Shown one piece after another: positions 35,237 to 44,276 of a DNA stretch of 64,000 bases (position 1 is its first letter; each line of letters opens with the position of its first letter). The DNA comes from a bacterium. Lineage in GTDB: Bacteria > Oederibacteriota > CAKKQC01. The position numbers and the translations under genes are program-made. The stretch lies in contig CAKKQC010000001.1 of NCBI GenBank assembly GCA_919901855.1, positions 62,001 to 126,000 on the forward strand. Reading direction: 5' to 3'. Below the pieces are notes generated by a model. The model ran no database searches. It was not told where the DNA came from and saw only the letters and a program-made list of their open reading frames with translations.

Positions 35237-36196
35237 ATGCATTTGAAGCGATCCGGCGTGACCGTCGCCCTCGCCGCCGCGCTGACGCTGGGCGGCGGGT
35301 TCCTGGCGGGTTGTTCGATCAGGCGCGTGGCCGTGGACGGCATAGGCAACTCGCTCACATCGGGCCCCTCGGTCTTCGAGACCGACGATGACATCGAGCT
35401 CGTCGGCGACGCCCTGCCATTCTCGCTGAAGCTCCTCGAGATGCTCCTGAACGAGTCCCCGAACCACCCCGGCCTCCTGTTGTCCGCCTGCAAGGGCTAC
35501 ACGCTCTACGCCTACGCGTACGTCCAGCGCGCCGCCGAGGCCGGGGCGGAAACCGACATCGAGAAGTCGCGGGAGACGGTCGCGCGGGCGAAGAAGCTCT
35601 ACCTGCGCGCCGTCGGGTACGGCCTGCGCGGGCTGGACCAGGGGGCTCCCGGGCTGTCCGGCGCTCTCGAGAAGGACCCGAAAGCGGCCGCCGCCAAGGC
35701 CCACAAGGAGGATGTCCCCCTCCTCTACTGGACAGCGGCCGCGCTCGGCCTCGCGATCTCGGCCAACAAGGGCAACGCCGAGATGATCGCCCGCCTGCCC
35801 GAGGTCGACGCCCTCCTCGCCCGCGGGCTCGCGCTGGACGAGGCCTGGGACGGCGGCCAGCTCCACGAGTTCGCGATCACGTTCGCGGCCGCGAACCCCG
35901 CCGCCACCCCCGACCCGAAGGTGTTGCAGGCGCATTACGACCGCGCCCTCGCGCTTTCGGAGGGCAAGCGCGCGAGCCTCTTCGTGACCTGGGCGGAGTC
36001 GGTCTCGATCCCGCGCCAGCGCCATGCCGAGTTCACGGCCATGCTTGAGAAGGCCCTTGCGGTCGACGTAGAAGCATCGCCGAACCTGCGGCTATCCAAC
36101 CAGATCGCCCTGCGCCGCGCGCGCTGGCTCCAGGGCCGCGCGGACACGTATTTCCTGGATGACTCTACCCCAGCCACGGAGGGCTCCACACCATGA
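35237..36196 (+). CDS. TRAP transporter TatT-type lipoprotein (TPR-like)
   Basis: 319 residues. Lipobox LAGC gives a lipidated cysteine near residue 26. The rest is helical with TPR-like pairs, e.g. ALPFSLKLLEMLLNESPNH, GYTLYAYAYVQRAAEAG, LYWTAAALGLAISANKGN, and is characteristic of TatT proteins such as Treponema pallidum Tp0956, which trimerise and work with a DctP-like partner. Its stop overlaps the DctP-like gene by 4 bp. A TAGGCT box ends 8 nt before its ATG. Confidence 0.85.
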   Translation: MHLKRSGVTVALAAALTLGGGFLAGCSIRRVAVDGIGNSLTSGPSVFETDDDIELVGDALPFSLKLLEMLLNESPNHPGLLLSACKGYTLYAYAYVQRAAEAGAETDIEKSRETVARAKKLYLRAVGYGLRGLDQGAPGLSGALEKDPKAAAAKAHKEDVPLLYWTAAALGLAISANKGNAEMIARLPEVDALLARGLALDEAWDGGQLHEFAITFAAANPAATPDPKVLQAHYDRALALSEGKRASLFVTWAESVSIPRQRHAEFTAMLEKALAVDVEASPNLRLSNQIALRRARWLQGRADTYFLDDSTPATEGSTP

Positions 36197-37224
36197 CCAT
36201 CCTCGTCGCCGCATTAGTCTCCACGTTTGCCGCCGGCCCGTTCGGAGCTACGCCGGCCGCCGCTCCGGCGACCGGCAAGCCGCTCGTGCTGAAGCTCGGG
36301 ACGCTCGTGGCCGAGGGCTCGCCGTGGCACACGATGCTGGTCAAGATGAACCAGGAGTTCGTCCGGATCTCGGGCGGTGCGGTTAAGTTCAATATCTTCC
36401 CCGCGGGCGTGCTCGGAGACGAGCCCGACCTCGTCAAGAAGCTCCGGATCGGCCAGATCCAAGCCGCGGGCCTGAGCGCGGTCGGCCTCTCGCTCATCGA
36501 CGACGGCGTCTTCGCCCTGCACCTGCCGCTCATGTTCAGTTCCGACGACGAACTCGACTGGGTGCGCGAGCGGATCTCGGCCAAACTCGAGGCCGACCTC
36601 TCCAAGAAGGGGTTCGTCCTCCTCACCTGGACCGACGGCGGGTGGGTCCGGTTTTTCTCCAAGAAGCCCTTCCGGACGATGGACGAGCTCCGGAGGATCA
36701 AGCTCTTCGTCTGGTCCGGCGACCAGAAGAGCCTCGAGCTCTACACGATCGCGAAGTTCCGCCCCGTCCCGCTCGCGGCCACCGACATGCTGATCTCGCT
36801 CCAGACCGGCCTGATCGACGCGGTCGACACCCCGCCCCTCGCGGCCCTCATCAACCAGTGGTTCGGGATCGCGAACCAGATGCTCGACCTCAAGTGGGCG
36901 CCGCTGATGGGCTCCGTCGTCGTGTCGAAGGCGGCTTGGGGCAAGGTCCCGCCGGACCAGCAGGTCCGGATGATGGCTGCGGCGAAAGCCGCCGCTCGGC
37001 AGATGCGCTCCGAGATCTGGAAGCTGGACGCCGACGCGATCCCGGCGATGGTCAAGCGCGGGCTGACGGTGACGACGCTCGACGCGGCCACGCGCGCGGA
37101 ATGGCAGAGGGAGGTCGAGGCCTTCTGGCCCGCGATGCGCGGGAAGATGGGCCCCGCCGCCTACTACGACGAGGTCATGCGGCTGCGCGCCGAGTACCGG
37201 GCCAAGCGGCCCGGGGCGAAATAG
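36193..37224 (+). CDS. TRAP transporter solute-binding protein (DctP/TatP family)
   Basis: 343 residues with an N-terminal signal-like segment. DctP-family features: LKLGTLVAEGSPWHTMLVKMN, GGAVKFNIFPAGVLGDEPDLVKKLRIGQIQ, FVLLTWTDGGWVRFFSKKP, MLISLQTGLIDAVDTPP, each quoted in part. These belong to the ESR (P subunit) family that captures organic acids and related solutes in the periplasm. Expected to hand substrate to the QM protein encoded 16 bp downstream, with TatT as accessory. Confidence 0.88.
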   Translation: MTILVAALVSTFAAGPFGATPAAAPATGKPLVLKLGTLVAEGSPWHTMLVKMNQEFVRISGGAVKFNIFPAGVLGDEPDLVKKLRIGQIQAAGLSAVGLSLIDDGVFALHLPLMFSSDDELDWVRERISAKLEADLSKKGFVLLTWTDGGWVRFFSKKPFRTMDELRRIKLFVWSGDQKSLELYTIAKFRPVPLAATDMLISLQTGLIDAVDTPPLAALINQWFGIANQMLDLKWAPLMGSVVVSKAAWGKVPPDQQVRMMAAAKAAARQMRSEIWKLDADAIPAMVKRGLTVTTLDAATRAEWQREVEAFWPAMRGKMGPAAYYDEVMRLRAEYRAKRPGAK

Positions 37225-37240
37225 CGCGACCGCGCCGGAA

Positions 37241-39109
37241 ATGGCCGACGACCCGAAATTCGTCAAGCCGGCCGAGGCGGCCGAAGTACCCACCAACGGC
37301 CCCGAGCCGTGGATCTCGCTCGTCCTGCTCGCGGGGATGGCGCTCCTGCCCCTCTGGGATATCGTGTCCCGCCTGGTCGGCACCCTGCGCATTCCCGGCT
37401 CCTCGGCGGTAGTCCAGCACCTGACCCTCATGATCGCGTTCGCGGGCGGGGCGCTGGCGGCGCGCGCGGGGAAGCTGCTCACGCTCTCGACGACGTCGTT
37501 CCTGCCCGGCTGGTTCCGGGCCTATGCCAGCCCGCTCGCGGCCGCCGCGGGCACGGCCGTGTGCGGCGTCCTCGCGGTGTCGAGCACCGCGCTGGTCCAG
37601 GCCGACCGGGTCGGCGGCGAGATCCTGACCATGGGGATTCCGATATGGACGATCGAGCTCGTCCTTCCTCTCGGGTACGCAGCCATCGCCGCCTGCATCG
37701 CGTGGCTCGCCTCCCCTTCCTGGCGCGGCCGGGCGGTCGCGGCGTCCGGCCTGCTCGTCCCCATCCTCCTCGCGTACGTCCCCGCGCTCCAGACCGACAT
37801 GGTCCGCAACGCCGGGATCGTCGTGCTCCTGGTCGCGACCGTATCGGGCCTCCCCCTCTTCGCGTGCCTCGGCGGGCTCGCGCTCATCCTGTTCTGGGGC
37901 GCGGGCGTGCCGCTCGCCTCGGTCCCCGCCGAGACGTACCGTCTCGCCGCGAACCCCATGCTCCCCGCGATTCCCCTGTTCACCCTCGCCGGCCACGTGC
38001 TCTCCGCCGGCGGCGCCTGCCGCCGGCTCGTGCGGGTCTTCGGCGCCCTCGTGGGCTGGATGCCGGGCGGGCTCGCGATCGTGACCACCGTCGTGTTCGC
38101 CTTCTTCGCCTCGTTCACGGGCGCCTCGGGCGTCACGATCCTGTCGCTGGGCGGCCTGCTCTACCCCGTCCTGCGGAAGTCGAAGTACCCGGAGGGCTTC
38201 GCGGTCGGGCTCATGACGGCCACGGGGTCCATCGGCCTCCTGTTCCCGCCCAGCCTCCCCGTGATCCTGTACGGCGTGCGGTCGCTGACGATCATCAACG
38301 GCGTGCCTTACGTGGCGCCCATCGACGAGCTGTTCATCGCCGGGCTCATCCCGGGCCTCTTCCTCGTCGGGCTGGTCTCGCTCTGGGGCGTCCGCCAGGC
38401 CCGCCGCGCCGGCGTGGAAGCCCAGGCCTTCGACGCCCGCGAGGCCTGGGCCGCCATGCGGGAGGCCGTGTGGGAGCTCGTGATCCCGGTCGCCATCCTC
38501 ATCGGCTACTTCGGCGGGTTCACGACGCTGGTCGAGATCGCGGCCATCACGCTCGTCTGGGCCGTGATCGCCGAGTGCTGGATCTACGGCGACCTCGACT
38601 GGCGGAAGGACCTCCTCCACGTCACCGCGGACGGCGCGGCGCTCGTTGGCGGCGTCCTCCTCATCCTCGGGGCGGCACTGGGGTTCACGAACTTCCTCGT
38701 GGACGCCCGGGCGCCGGAGTGGCTGGCCGGGTTCGTCAAGCTCCACGTGACCTCCAAGATCGTGTTCCTGCTCCTGCTCAACGTGTTCATGCTCATCGTC
38801 GGGAGCATCATCGAGATCTACTCCGCCATCCTCGTCGTCGTGCCCCTGCTCGCGCCCATGGGCGCCGCGTTCGGCATCCACCCCGTCCACCTCGGGATCA
38901 TCTTCCTGGCGAACCTCGAGCTCGGCTACCTGATGCCGCCGGTGGGGCTCAATCTCCTGCTGAGTTCCTACCGGTTCAACCGGCCGATGGCGCAGGTGGC
39001 GAAGGACACCTTCCCGTTCCTCCTGATCATGACCGCCGGCGTCCTGCTCATCACTTACGTGCCCTGGATGTCCCTCGGCCTCCTCCACCTCCTCCGCGGC
39101 ACACCTTAG
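37241..39109 (+). CDS. TRAP transporter fused small and large permease (DctQ-DctM)
   Basis: 622 residues, strongly hydrophobic. The first ~190 residues contain four membrane helices of the DctQ type; from ~195 the DctM family begins, with ANPMLPAIPLFTLAGHVLSAGG, ASFTGASGVTILSLGGLLYP, GSIGLLFPPSLPVILYG and GIIFLANLELGYLMPPVGLNLLLS (quoted in part). DctM transports the solute using a sodium gradient. Together with TatT and TatP it forms a complete TatPTQM-type TRAP system. Confidence 0.92.
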   Translation: MADDPKFVKPAEAAEVPTNGPEPWISLVLLAGMALLPLWDIVSRLVGTLRIPGSSAVVQHLTLMIAFAGGALAARAGKLLTLSTTSFLPGWFRAYASPLAAAAGTAVCGVLAVSSTALVQADRVGGEILTMGIPIWTIELVLPLGYAAIAACIAWLASPSWRGRAVAASGLLVPILLAYVPALQTDMVRNAGIVVLLVATVSGLPLFACLGGLALILFWGAGVPLASVPAETYRLAANPMLPAIPLFTLAGHVLSAGGACRRLVRVFGALVGWMPGGLAIVTTVVFAFFASFTGASGVTILSLGGLLYPVLRKSKYPEGFAVGLMTATGSIGLLFPPSLPVILYGVRSLTIINGVPYVAPIDELFIAGLIPGLFLVGLVSLWGVRQARRAGVEAQAFDAREAWAAMREAVWELVIPVAILIGYFGGFTTLVEIAAITLVWAVIAECWIYGDLDWRKDLLHVTADGAALVGGVLLILGAALGFTNFLVDARAPEWLAGFVKLHVTSKIVFLLLLNVFMLIVGSIIEIYSAILVVVPLLAPMGAAFGIHPVHLGIIFLANLELGYLMPPVGLNLLLSSYRFNRPMAQVAKDTFPFLLIMTAGVLLITYVPWMSLGLLHLLRGTP

Positions 39110-39125
39110 CGCAGCCGCAGCCCCC

Positions 39126-39150
39126 CTGCCTGCCCGCCGCGGGAAGGCAG
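39126..39150. terminator. Intergenic stem-loop between convergent genes
   Basis: Arms CTGCCTGCCCG (39126-39136) and CGGGAAGGCAG (39140-39150) pair over 11 bp with one mismatch and a 3-nt loop. It lies between the TRAP permease and the convergent ORF6N gene. No T-tract follows on either strand, so it may be a non-canonical terminator or an intergenic palindrome. Confidence 0.4.
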
Positions 39151-39191
39151 CCCATCGTGCCGTCGAGGTCAGGTGTCCGGAGGATCGTGGT

Positions 39192-39806
39192 TCACTTCGG
39201 GTCCCCTGTCGCGAAACCAATGCGCCGGTGGGGCCTCACAGGCGGCTGCATCAACTCGCGGAGGGCCTCAAAGACCGCCTGGATCTCCCGCGCGTGCGCG
39301 TCGAGCTGGCCTTCATGGCCGGCCAGTCGGTGCTCGATGGCATCCAGGCGCCGGGCCAGGTCCTTGTGGGACGCCAGGACTCCCCGGAGCCTTACGAATG
39401 CCCGCATGATGGCGATGTTCATCCTGATCGCGCGGGCGCTGTTGAGCACGCTGGACAGCATCGCGACCCCCTGCTCGGTGAAGACGAACGGCAGGTATTT
39501 CGCGTGGGCGCCCCATCTTAAGGTGCCAAATTGGCACCTTAAGAATGCATACTCCCTCGGGGTCAGGACGAACATGAAGTCGCCCGGAAACCTTCCGCGA
39601 TTCCGCCTCACTTGGCGCTTCAGTTGCCGCACATCGATCCCGTAGAGCCGAGCGAGATCGCCGTCGAGCATAACCCGGTGGCCTCGAACATGCAGGATCA
39701 GGTCGGCCACGCGCGAGATTCGGGGTACCGCGGGGCCCCGGGGATGCCCCGCCCCAACCGGCAATGCCGGAGACCTGCGCTTCCGGTCGCGCTCTCCTGC
39801 CACCAT
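39192..39806 (-). CDS. ORF6N / KilA-N-like DNA-binding protein
   Basis: 204 residues. The ORF6N domain covers ~30-125: DLILHVRGHRVMLDGDLARLYG, LKRQVRRNRGRFPGDFMFVLT, EYAFLRCQFGTL, YLPFVFTEQGVAMLSSVL, AIRMNIAIMRAFVRLR (each in part). The C-terminal half is a short coiled coil ending MQPPVRPHRRIGF, as in many ORF6N proteins. ORF6N domains come from phage and large DNA viruses and are widespread in genomes as presumed DNA-binding factors. Lower GC than neighbours and isolated orientation suggest mobility. The coding region contains a 29-bp palindrome. A TAGAAT box ends 9 nt upstream of the start. Confidence 0.85.
   Translation of the reverse strand: MVAGERDRKRRSPALPVGAGHPRGPAVPRISRVADLILHVRGHRVMLDGDLARLYGIDVRQLKRQVRRNRGRFPGDFMFVLTPREYAFLRCQFGTLRWGAHAKYLPFVFTEQGVAMLSSVLNSARAIRMNIAIMRAFVRLRGVLASHKDLARRLDAIEHRLAGHEGQLDAHAREIQAVFEALRELMQPPVRPHRRIGFATGDPK
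39516..39544. repeat. Perfect 29-bp palindrome inside the ORF6N gene
   Basis: Two 14-bp arms (39516-39529 and 39531-39544) are exact reverse complements around a single central base; the core is AAGGTGCCAA / TTGGCACCTT. It is AT-rich against a GC-rich background and encodes the FLRCQFGTLR segment of the ORF6N domain. Confidence 0.75.
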
Positions 39807-39815
39807 ATCGGTGGG

Positions 39816-39821
39816 ATTCTA
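39816..39821 (-). promoter_or_regulatory. TAGAAT -10 box of the ORF6N gene
   Basis: TAGAAT on the minus strand ends 9 nt before the ATG at 39806, predicting a leaderless transcript. No clear -35 hexamer is visible. The same hexamer serves the AbiEi-like gene. Confidence 0.45.
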
Positions 39822-39981
39822 CGCCATCCAGGCTGGTCGTGCACGGGAGTCTCAGCGCGCGATTGTCCTTGCAGGACCTGTCCGGCATGAAGCCGACCGC
39901 AGGCTCACCAGACCCTCCTCCCCACCCTGCATGCGCGGGAGTTCCCGGGGAACTCCCCTGATATAACGGTGAGTGGCAAAC

Positions 39982-41100
39982 ATGAGCGAACGCACGCTCC
40001 GCATCGCGTTCATCGGCGCAGGGGCCGCGAACTTCGGCGGCGGCGAGGGGCCCTGGGACCACGCCTCCCGGCTCGAAAGGATTCCCGGCCTGCAGGTGGT
40101 CGGGATCGCGGACCCTGACCTCGCCCGTGCGGAGAAGAGGCTGAGCGAGCGCGCGGGGCCGATGTGGGCCGGCACGCGCGCGTTCGCGGACTTCCGGGAG
40201 ATGCTGGATGCCGAGAAACCGGACGCGGTCTGGATCGCGGTGCCGCCGTATGCCCACGGCACGGCCGAACCCGGGAAGGACCTCGAGGTCGAGTGTGCCC
40301 GCCGCGGAATCCACATGCTCATCGAGAAGCCGCTGGGCGGAACGCGACCCGAGACCGTCCGCCCCGTCGCGGATGCGATCGCGGCCTCGGGCGTGATCAC
40401 CTCCGTCGGGTACATGTTCCGGTACTGCCGGGCCGTGGAGAAGATGAAGGCGATCCTGGCCGAGACCCCCGGGGGCGGTCGCGTCTTCGTCGGCCAGTAC
40501 GACTGCGCCTACAGCCGGATCGTCAAGCCCGAGTGGTGGGACGTCCGGGCGATGGGCGGACCTATTGTCGAGCAGGCCACGCACTTCGTCGACCTCGCCC
40601 GGCACCTGCTCGGCGACGCCGACCCCGCCTCGGTGCGGGCCGTCGCGATCCCGGGCGCGTGCGCGATGGGCCTCCTCTCCGACATCCCCCTGCGGCCCGA
40701 CGGGCGGCGGATGGGCGCGGACGTGCCGCTCAAGTACCGGCACCCCCGGGCGACGGCCGCCGTCTGGATGTTCGAGTCGGGCGCCGTGGCATCCCTGACT
40801 CATGCCACCCTCCTGCACCGGGAGAAGTACGACACCCGGCTCGAGGTCTGGGGCGACGGCCTCCGGGTTGAGCTCGAGGACCCGTACGGGGCGACCCGGC
40901 TCCGGGTCCGGCGGCCGGGAACGGAGGCCGCGGAGGATGTGCCGCTGGGGCCCGACGATCCCTACCTCGCCGAGAACGAGGCGTTCGTGGCGGCGGTCCG
41001 GACCGGCGACGCGTCGGGCATCCGGTCCCCGTACGTCGACGCGTTCCGGACCTTCGAGCTGACGTGGGCCATCGCGGATGCGGCCAGGATCGTGGCATGA
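39982..41100 (+). CDS. Gfo/Idh/MocA-family NAD(P)-dependent oxidoreductase
   Basis: 372 residues from ATG 39982 (GTG 39973 is an alternative). N-terminal Rossmann motif IAFIGAGAANFGGG, then VVGIADPDLARAEK, the family's IEKPLGG (catalytic Lys region), and VEQATHFVDLARHLLGD of the C-terminal domain. These enzymes oxidise or reduce sugars and inositols. It leads a plus-strand group with a sulfatase 10 bp downstream, consistent with breakdown of a sulfated sugar. A TATAAC box lies at 39962-39967. Confidence 0.88.
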   Translation: MSERTLRIAFIGAGAANFGGGEGPWDHASRLERIPGLQVVGIADPDLARAEKRLSERAGPMWAGTRAFADFREMLDAEKPDAVWIAVPPYAHGTAEPGKDLEVECARRGIHMLIEKPLGGTRPETVRPVADAIAASGVITSVGYMFRYCRAVEKMKAILAETPGGGRVFVGQYDCAYSRIVKPEWWDVRAMGGPIVEQATHFVDLARHLLGDADPASVRAVAIPGACAMGLLSDIPLRPDGRRMGADVPLKYRHPRATAAVWMFESGAVASLTHATLLHREKYDTRLEVWGDGLRVELEDPYGATRLRVRRPGTEAAEDVPLGPDDPYLAENEAFVAAVRTGDASGIRSPYVDAFRTFELTWAIADAARIVA

Positions 41101-41110
41101 TGGAGCCGTC

Positions 41111-42571
41111 GTGAAGGCGATCATGCTCATGTTTGACTCGCTGAACCGGCGGATGCTCCCGCCGTACGGCTGCGACTGGGTCGTCGCCCCGAACTTCGCC
41201 CGGCTGGCCGCGCGCGCGGTCACGTTCGACCGCTGCTACGTCGCCAGCATGCCGTGCATGCCCGCGCGGCGGGAGCTGCACACCGGCCGGGTCAACTTCC
41301 TCCACCGAGCCTGGGGACCGCTCGAGCCGTTCGACGACTCGTGCCCCGCGCTACTCCACGGGGCCGGCGTGCACACGCACCTCGCGAGCGACCACTACCA
41401 TTACTGGGAGGACGGCGGAGCCACGTACCACACCCGGTACTCGACGTGGGAGCTCGGCCGCGGGCAGGAGGGCGATCCGTGGAAGGGCGACGTCGGCGAC
41501 CCGCCGGTGCCAGAGCACCTCGGCGGCCGCGTAGGGCGGGTCGGCCGGCAGGACTGGGCCAACCGGCGGCACCTCGACCGCGAGGAGGCGATGCCGCAGG
41601 CCGTCACCCTCGCCCAGGGGCTCGAGTTCCTGGACGCCAACTCGCGCCAGGACCGCTGGTTCCTGCACCTCGAGACCTTCGACCCGCACGAGCCGTTCTT
41701 CACCCAGCCCGCGTGGCGCGCCCTCTACCCGCGCGATCCGTCGGTCCCGCTCTTCGACTGGCCGGACTACGGCCCCGTCCGCGAGACCCCGGCGCAGGTG
41801 CTCGAGTGCCGCCGCGCCTACGCCGCGCTCGTCTCCATGTGCGACGCCACCCTAGGCCGCGTCCTCGACGCCATGGACCGGCTGGACCTCTGGAAGGACA
41901 CGATGCTCATCGTGAACACGGACCACGGCTTCCTGCTCGGCGAGCACGACTCGTGGGCGAAATGCGTCCAGCCGTTCTGGGACGAGGTCGCGCACACGCC
42001 CCTGTTCGTCTGGGACCCCCGCGCGGGCGTCCGGGGGGAGCGCCGGGACGCGCTGGTCCAGACGATCGACCTCGCCCCGACCCTGCTCGAGTACTTCGGG
42101 GTCGCGCGCCCGCCCGACATGCAGGGCGTCGGGCTCCGCGACACGCTGGCCCGCGGCACCCCCGTGCGCGAGGCCGGTCTCTTCGGCATCTTCGGCGGGC
42201 ACGCCAACGTGACCGACGGACGTTGGGTATACATGCGATCGGCCGCGACGCCCGACAACACGCCCCTCTTCAACTACACCCTGATGCCCACCCACATGCG
42301 GGGCTTCTTCGGCCCGGAGGAGCTGCGCGCCGCCGAGCTCGCGGCTCCATTCCGGTTCACCAAGGGCCTGCGGACGCTCCGGACCCCGGGGGGCGCCTGG
42401 GTGAACCCCCGCGCGACGGGCACGCTCCTCTACGATCTCGAGGCGGACCCCGGGCAGGCGCGGCCGGTCCGCGACGCGGCCGCCGAGCGGCGGATGACGG
42501 ATCATCTGGTCCGGCTCATGCGCGAGAACGACGCGCCGGCCGAGCAGTTTGAGCGGCTGGGGCTCTCCTGA
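41111..42571 (+). CDS. Type I sulfatase (formylglycine-dependent)
   Basis: 486 residues from GTG 41111. The N-terminus has the metal-binding MLMFDSLNRRMLPPYG. The sulfatase signature CMPARRELHTGR starts at Cys49 and fits CxPxR, the site converted to formylglycine by FGE or anSME. LHLETFDPHEPFF and NTDHGFLLGEHD supply further metal and active-site residues; EADPGQARPVRD-like text occurs at the C-terminus as in many sulfatases. No signal peptide is evident, so it may be cytoplasmic. Its TGA overlaps the methyltransferase ATG by one base. Confidence 0.92.
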   Translation: MKAIMLMFDSLNRRMLPPYGCDWVVAPNFARLAARAVTFDRCYVASMPCMPARRELHTGRVNFLHRAWGPLEPFDDSCPALLHGAGVHTHLASDHYHYWEDGGATYHTRYSTWELGRGQEGDPWKGDVGDPPVPEHLGGRVGRVGRQDWANRRHLDREEAMPQAVTLAQGLEFLDANSRQDRWFLHLETFDPHEPFFTQPAWRALYPRDPSVPLFDWPDYGPVRETPAQVLECRRAYAALVSMCDATLGRVLDAMDRLDLWKDTMLIVNTDHGFLLGEHDSWAKCVQPFWDEVAHTPLFVWDPRAGVRGERRDALVQTIDLAPTLLEYFGVARPPDMQGVGLRDTLARGTPVREAGLFGIFGGHANVTDGRWVYMRSAATPDNTPLFNYTLMPTHMRGFFGPEELRAAELAAPFRFTKGLRTLRTPGGAWVNPRATGTLLYDLEADPGQARPVRDAAAERRMTDHLVRLMRENDAPAEQFERLGLS

Positions 42572-43398
42572 TGGACCGCCGGCTCGAGGCGAACCGCCGG
42601 ACCTGGGACGTCAACGCCCGCATCCACGCGAGCGGGAGTGCTGCGTACCGCATCGACCGGCTCCTGGCGCGACGGCCCCCGTGGGCCCCCAAGCTCCCGG
42701 ACGACCTCGGGAATGTCAGGGGCAAGTCCATCCTCCACCTCCAGTGCCACATCGGCACGGACTCGCTCCGCTGGGCGTGGGAGGGCGCCCGGGTCACGGG
42801 CGTCGACTTCTCCCCCCGCGCGATCCGGGAGGCCCGCACCTTGAGCCGTCGCGCCCGGATCCCGGCCCGGTTCGTGCTCTCGAACATCACCGAACTGCCG
42901 CACCGGCTCCGGGGTCAGTTCGACATCGTCATGACCTACTACGGCACGATTGTCTGGCTTCCCGATCTCACGAAGTGGGCGAGGGTCATCGCGCACTTCC
43001 TCAAGCCCGGGGGGTTCTTCTACATCGCGGACTCCCACCCGATGGCGCTCACGTTCGAGTACGACCGGCCGGGCGACGAGCCGCGGATCGCGTACCGGTA
43101 CTTCCCGGGAAAGCCGGACCGGTTCGTCTCGACCCAGGGCACCTATGCGGACCTCAAGGCAAAGACCGGGCGCCGGGTCAGCTACGAGTGGCATCACAGC
43201 CTCGAGGAGATTACGCACGTCCTGAACCGGGCCGGGCTCACCGTCCAGCGGCTCCGGGAGTTCCCGTACACGTTCTACGACATGGCCTTCTACACCGGCC
43301 GGAAGCTCTATCGCGAGGACGCCAGAGGGTTCTGGCACCTCCGGGGCAACCGGAGCCGGTTCCCGCTCATGTTTTCGCTCAAGGCGGTCAAGCCGTGA
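42571..43398 (+). CDS. Class I SAM-dependent methyltransferase
   Basis: 275 residues. Motif I is ILHLQCHIGTDSL, followed by VTGVDFSPRAIREAR (acidic ribose-binding Asp), FDIVMTYYGTIVW and LKPGGFFYIAD. The N-terminal NRRTWDVNARIHASG is common in this small-molecule methyltransferase group. Acceptor unknown. Coupled to the sulfatase (TGATG overlap) and to the patatin gene (GTGA overlap). Confidence 0.85.
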   Translation: MDRRLEANRRTWDVNARIHASGSAAYRIDRLLARRPPWAPKLPDDLGNVRGKSILHLQCHIGTDSLRWAWEGARVTGVDFSPRAIREARTLSRRARIPARFVLSNITELPHRLRGQFDIVMTYYGTIVWLPDLTKWARVIAHFLKPGGFFYIADSHPMALTFEYDRPGDEPRIAYRYFPGKPDRFVSTQGTYADLKAKTGRRVSYEWHHSLEEITHVLNRAGLTVQRLREFPYTFYDMAFYTGRKLYREDARGFWHLRGNRSRFPLMFSLKAVKP

Positions 43399-44255
43399 CG
43401 GACCCGGCGAGCGCACCGCCGGCCGACCGGCCGGCGAAGACCGTCCTCGTCCTTTCGGGCGGCGGGGCCAACGGCGCGGTCGAGGTCGGGTTCTACCAGG
43501 CCCTGCGCGAGTACGGGATCACGCTCGATCTCATCCTCGGCACCTCCATCGGCGCCATCAACGGCGCCATGATCGCCTCCGGCCTCCCGCCGGAGGAGAT
43601 CCAGGACCGCTGGCGGCGCACGACCCGGCGTGAGCTCCTGCAGTGGAACTGGTGGGAGCTCCTGACCCGGGGCACCGGCGCCCGGAGCCTGTTCAGCGGC
43701 CGCCAGTTCCGCCGGTTCCTGGAGCGCGCGATCCCGGCCCGCACGTTTTCGGAGCTCATGATCCCGTTCATCGCGGTCGCCAGCGACATGCGGACCGCCG
43801 AGGTGATCACGCTCGAGGAAGGCGACCTCATCGACGCCGTGCAGGCCTCGAGCGCGATTCCGGGCTTCTACCCGCCCGTGACCATCAATGGGCGCCAGCT
43901 CGTGGACGGCGGAATCCTGCGCCAGATTCCCGTGGACGTCGCCATCGACCGGGGGGCCACGACGACGATCGTCGCCCTCGCCGAGTGCCGCAACGAACCG
44001 CACCAGATGCCCCGGGGGTTCATCGACGCCTGGGGGCGGTCCTTCTCGATCGCGGTCAAGGGCGCGGCCATGTATCCGGGCTTCTTCGACCGGGTGGCGA
44101 CCCGTACGCGCCTCGTGCTGCTCGAGCCCTGCTTCATGGTCCACGTGAACACGCGGAACGTCTTCGACCTCTCCCAGACCGACACCCTCGTCCGGCTCGG
44201 GTACGAATACGCGGTCGCCCGGCTCGAACAGGAGGGGTTCGCCCCGCCGGACTGA
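43395..44255 (+). CDS. Patatin-like phospholipase
   Basis: 286 residues. Oxyanion motif LSGGGANGAVEVG (GGGxxG), nucleophile motif GTSIGAING with the catalytic Ser, and the catalytic Asp in LVDGGILRQIPVD. This Ser-Asp dyad is complete. Patatins hydrolyse acyl esters of lipids. No signal peptide. It ends the oxidoreductase-sulfatase-methyltransferase-patatin operon. Confidence 0.9.
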   Translation: MTDPASAPPADRPAKTVLVLSGGGANGAVEVGFYQALREYGITLDLILGTSIGAINGAMIASGLPPEEIQDRWRRTTRRELLQWNWWELLTRGTGARSLFSGRQFRRFLERAIPARTFSELMIPFIAVASDMRTAEVITLEEGDLIDAVQASSAIPGFYPPVTINGRQLVDGGILRQIPVDVAIDRGATTTIVALAECRNEPHQMPRGFIDAWGRSFSIAVKGAAMYPGFFDRVATRTRLVLLEPCFMVHVNTRNVFDLSQTDTLVRLGYEYAVARLEQEGFAPPD

Positions 44256-44276
44256 CGTGGCCCGGGCGCCCCGGGG

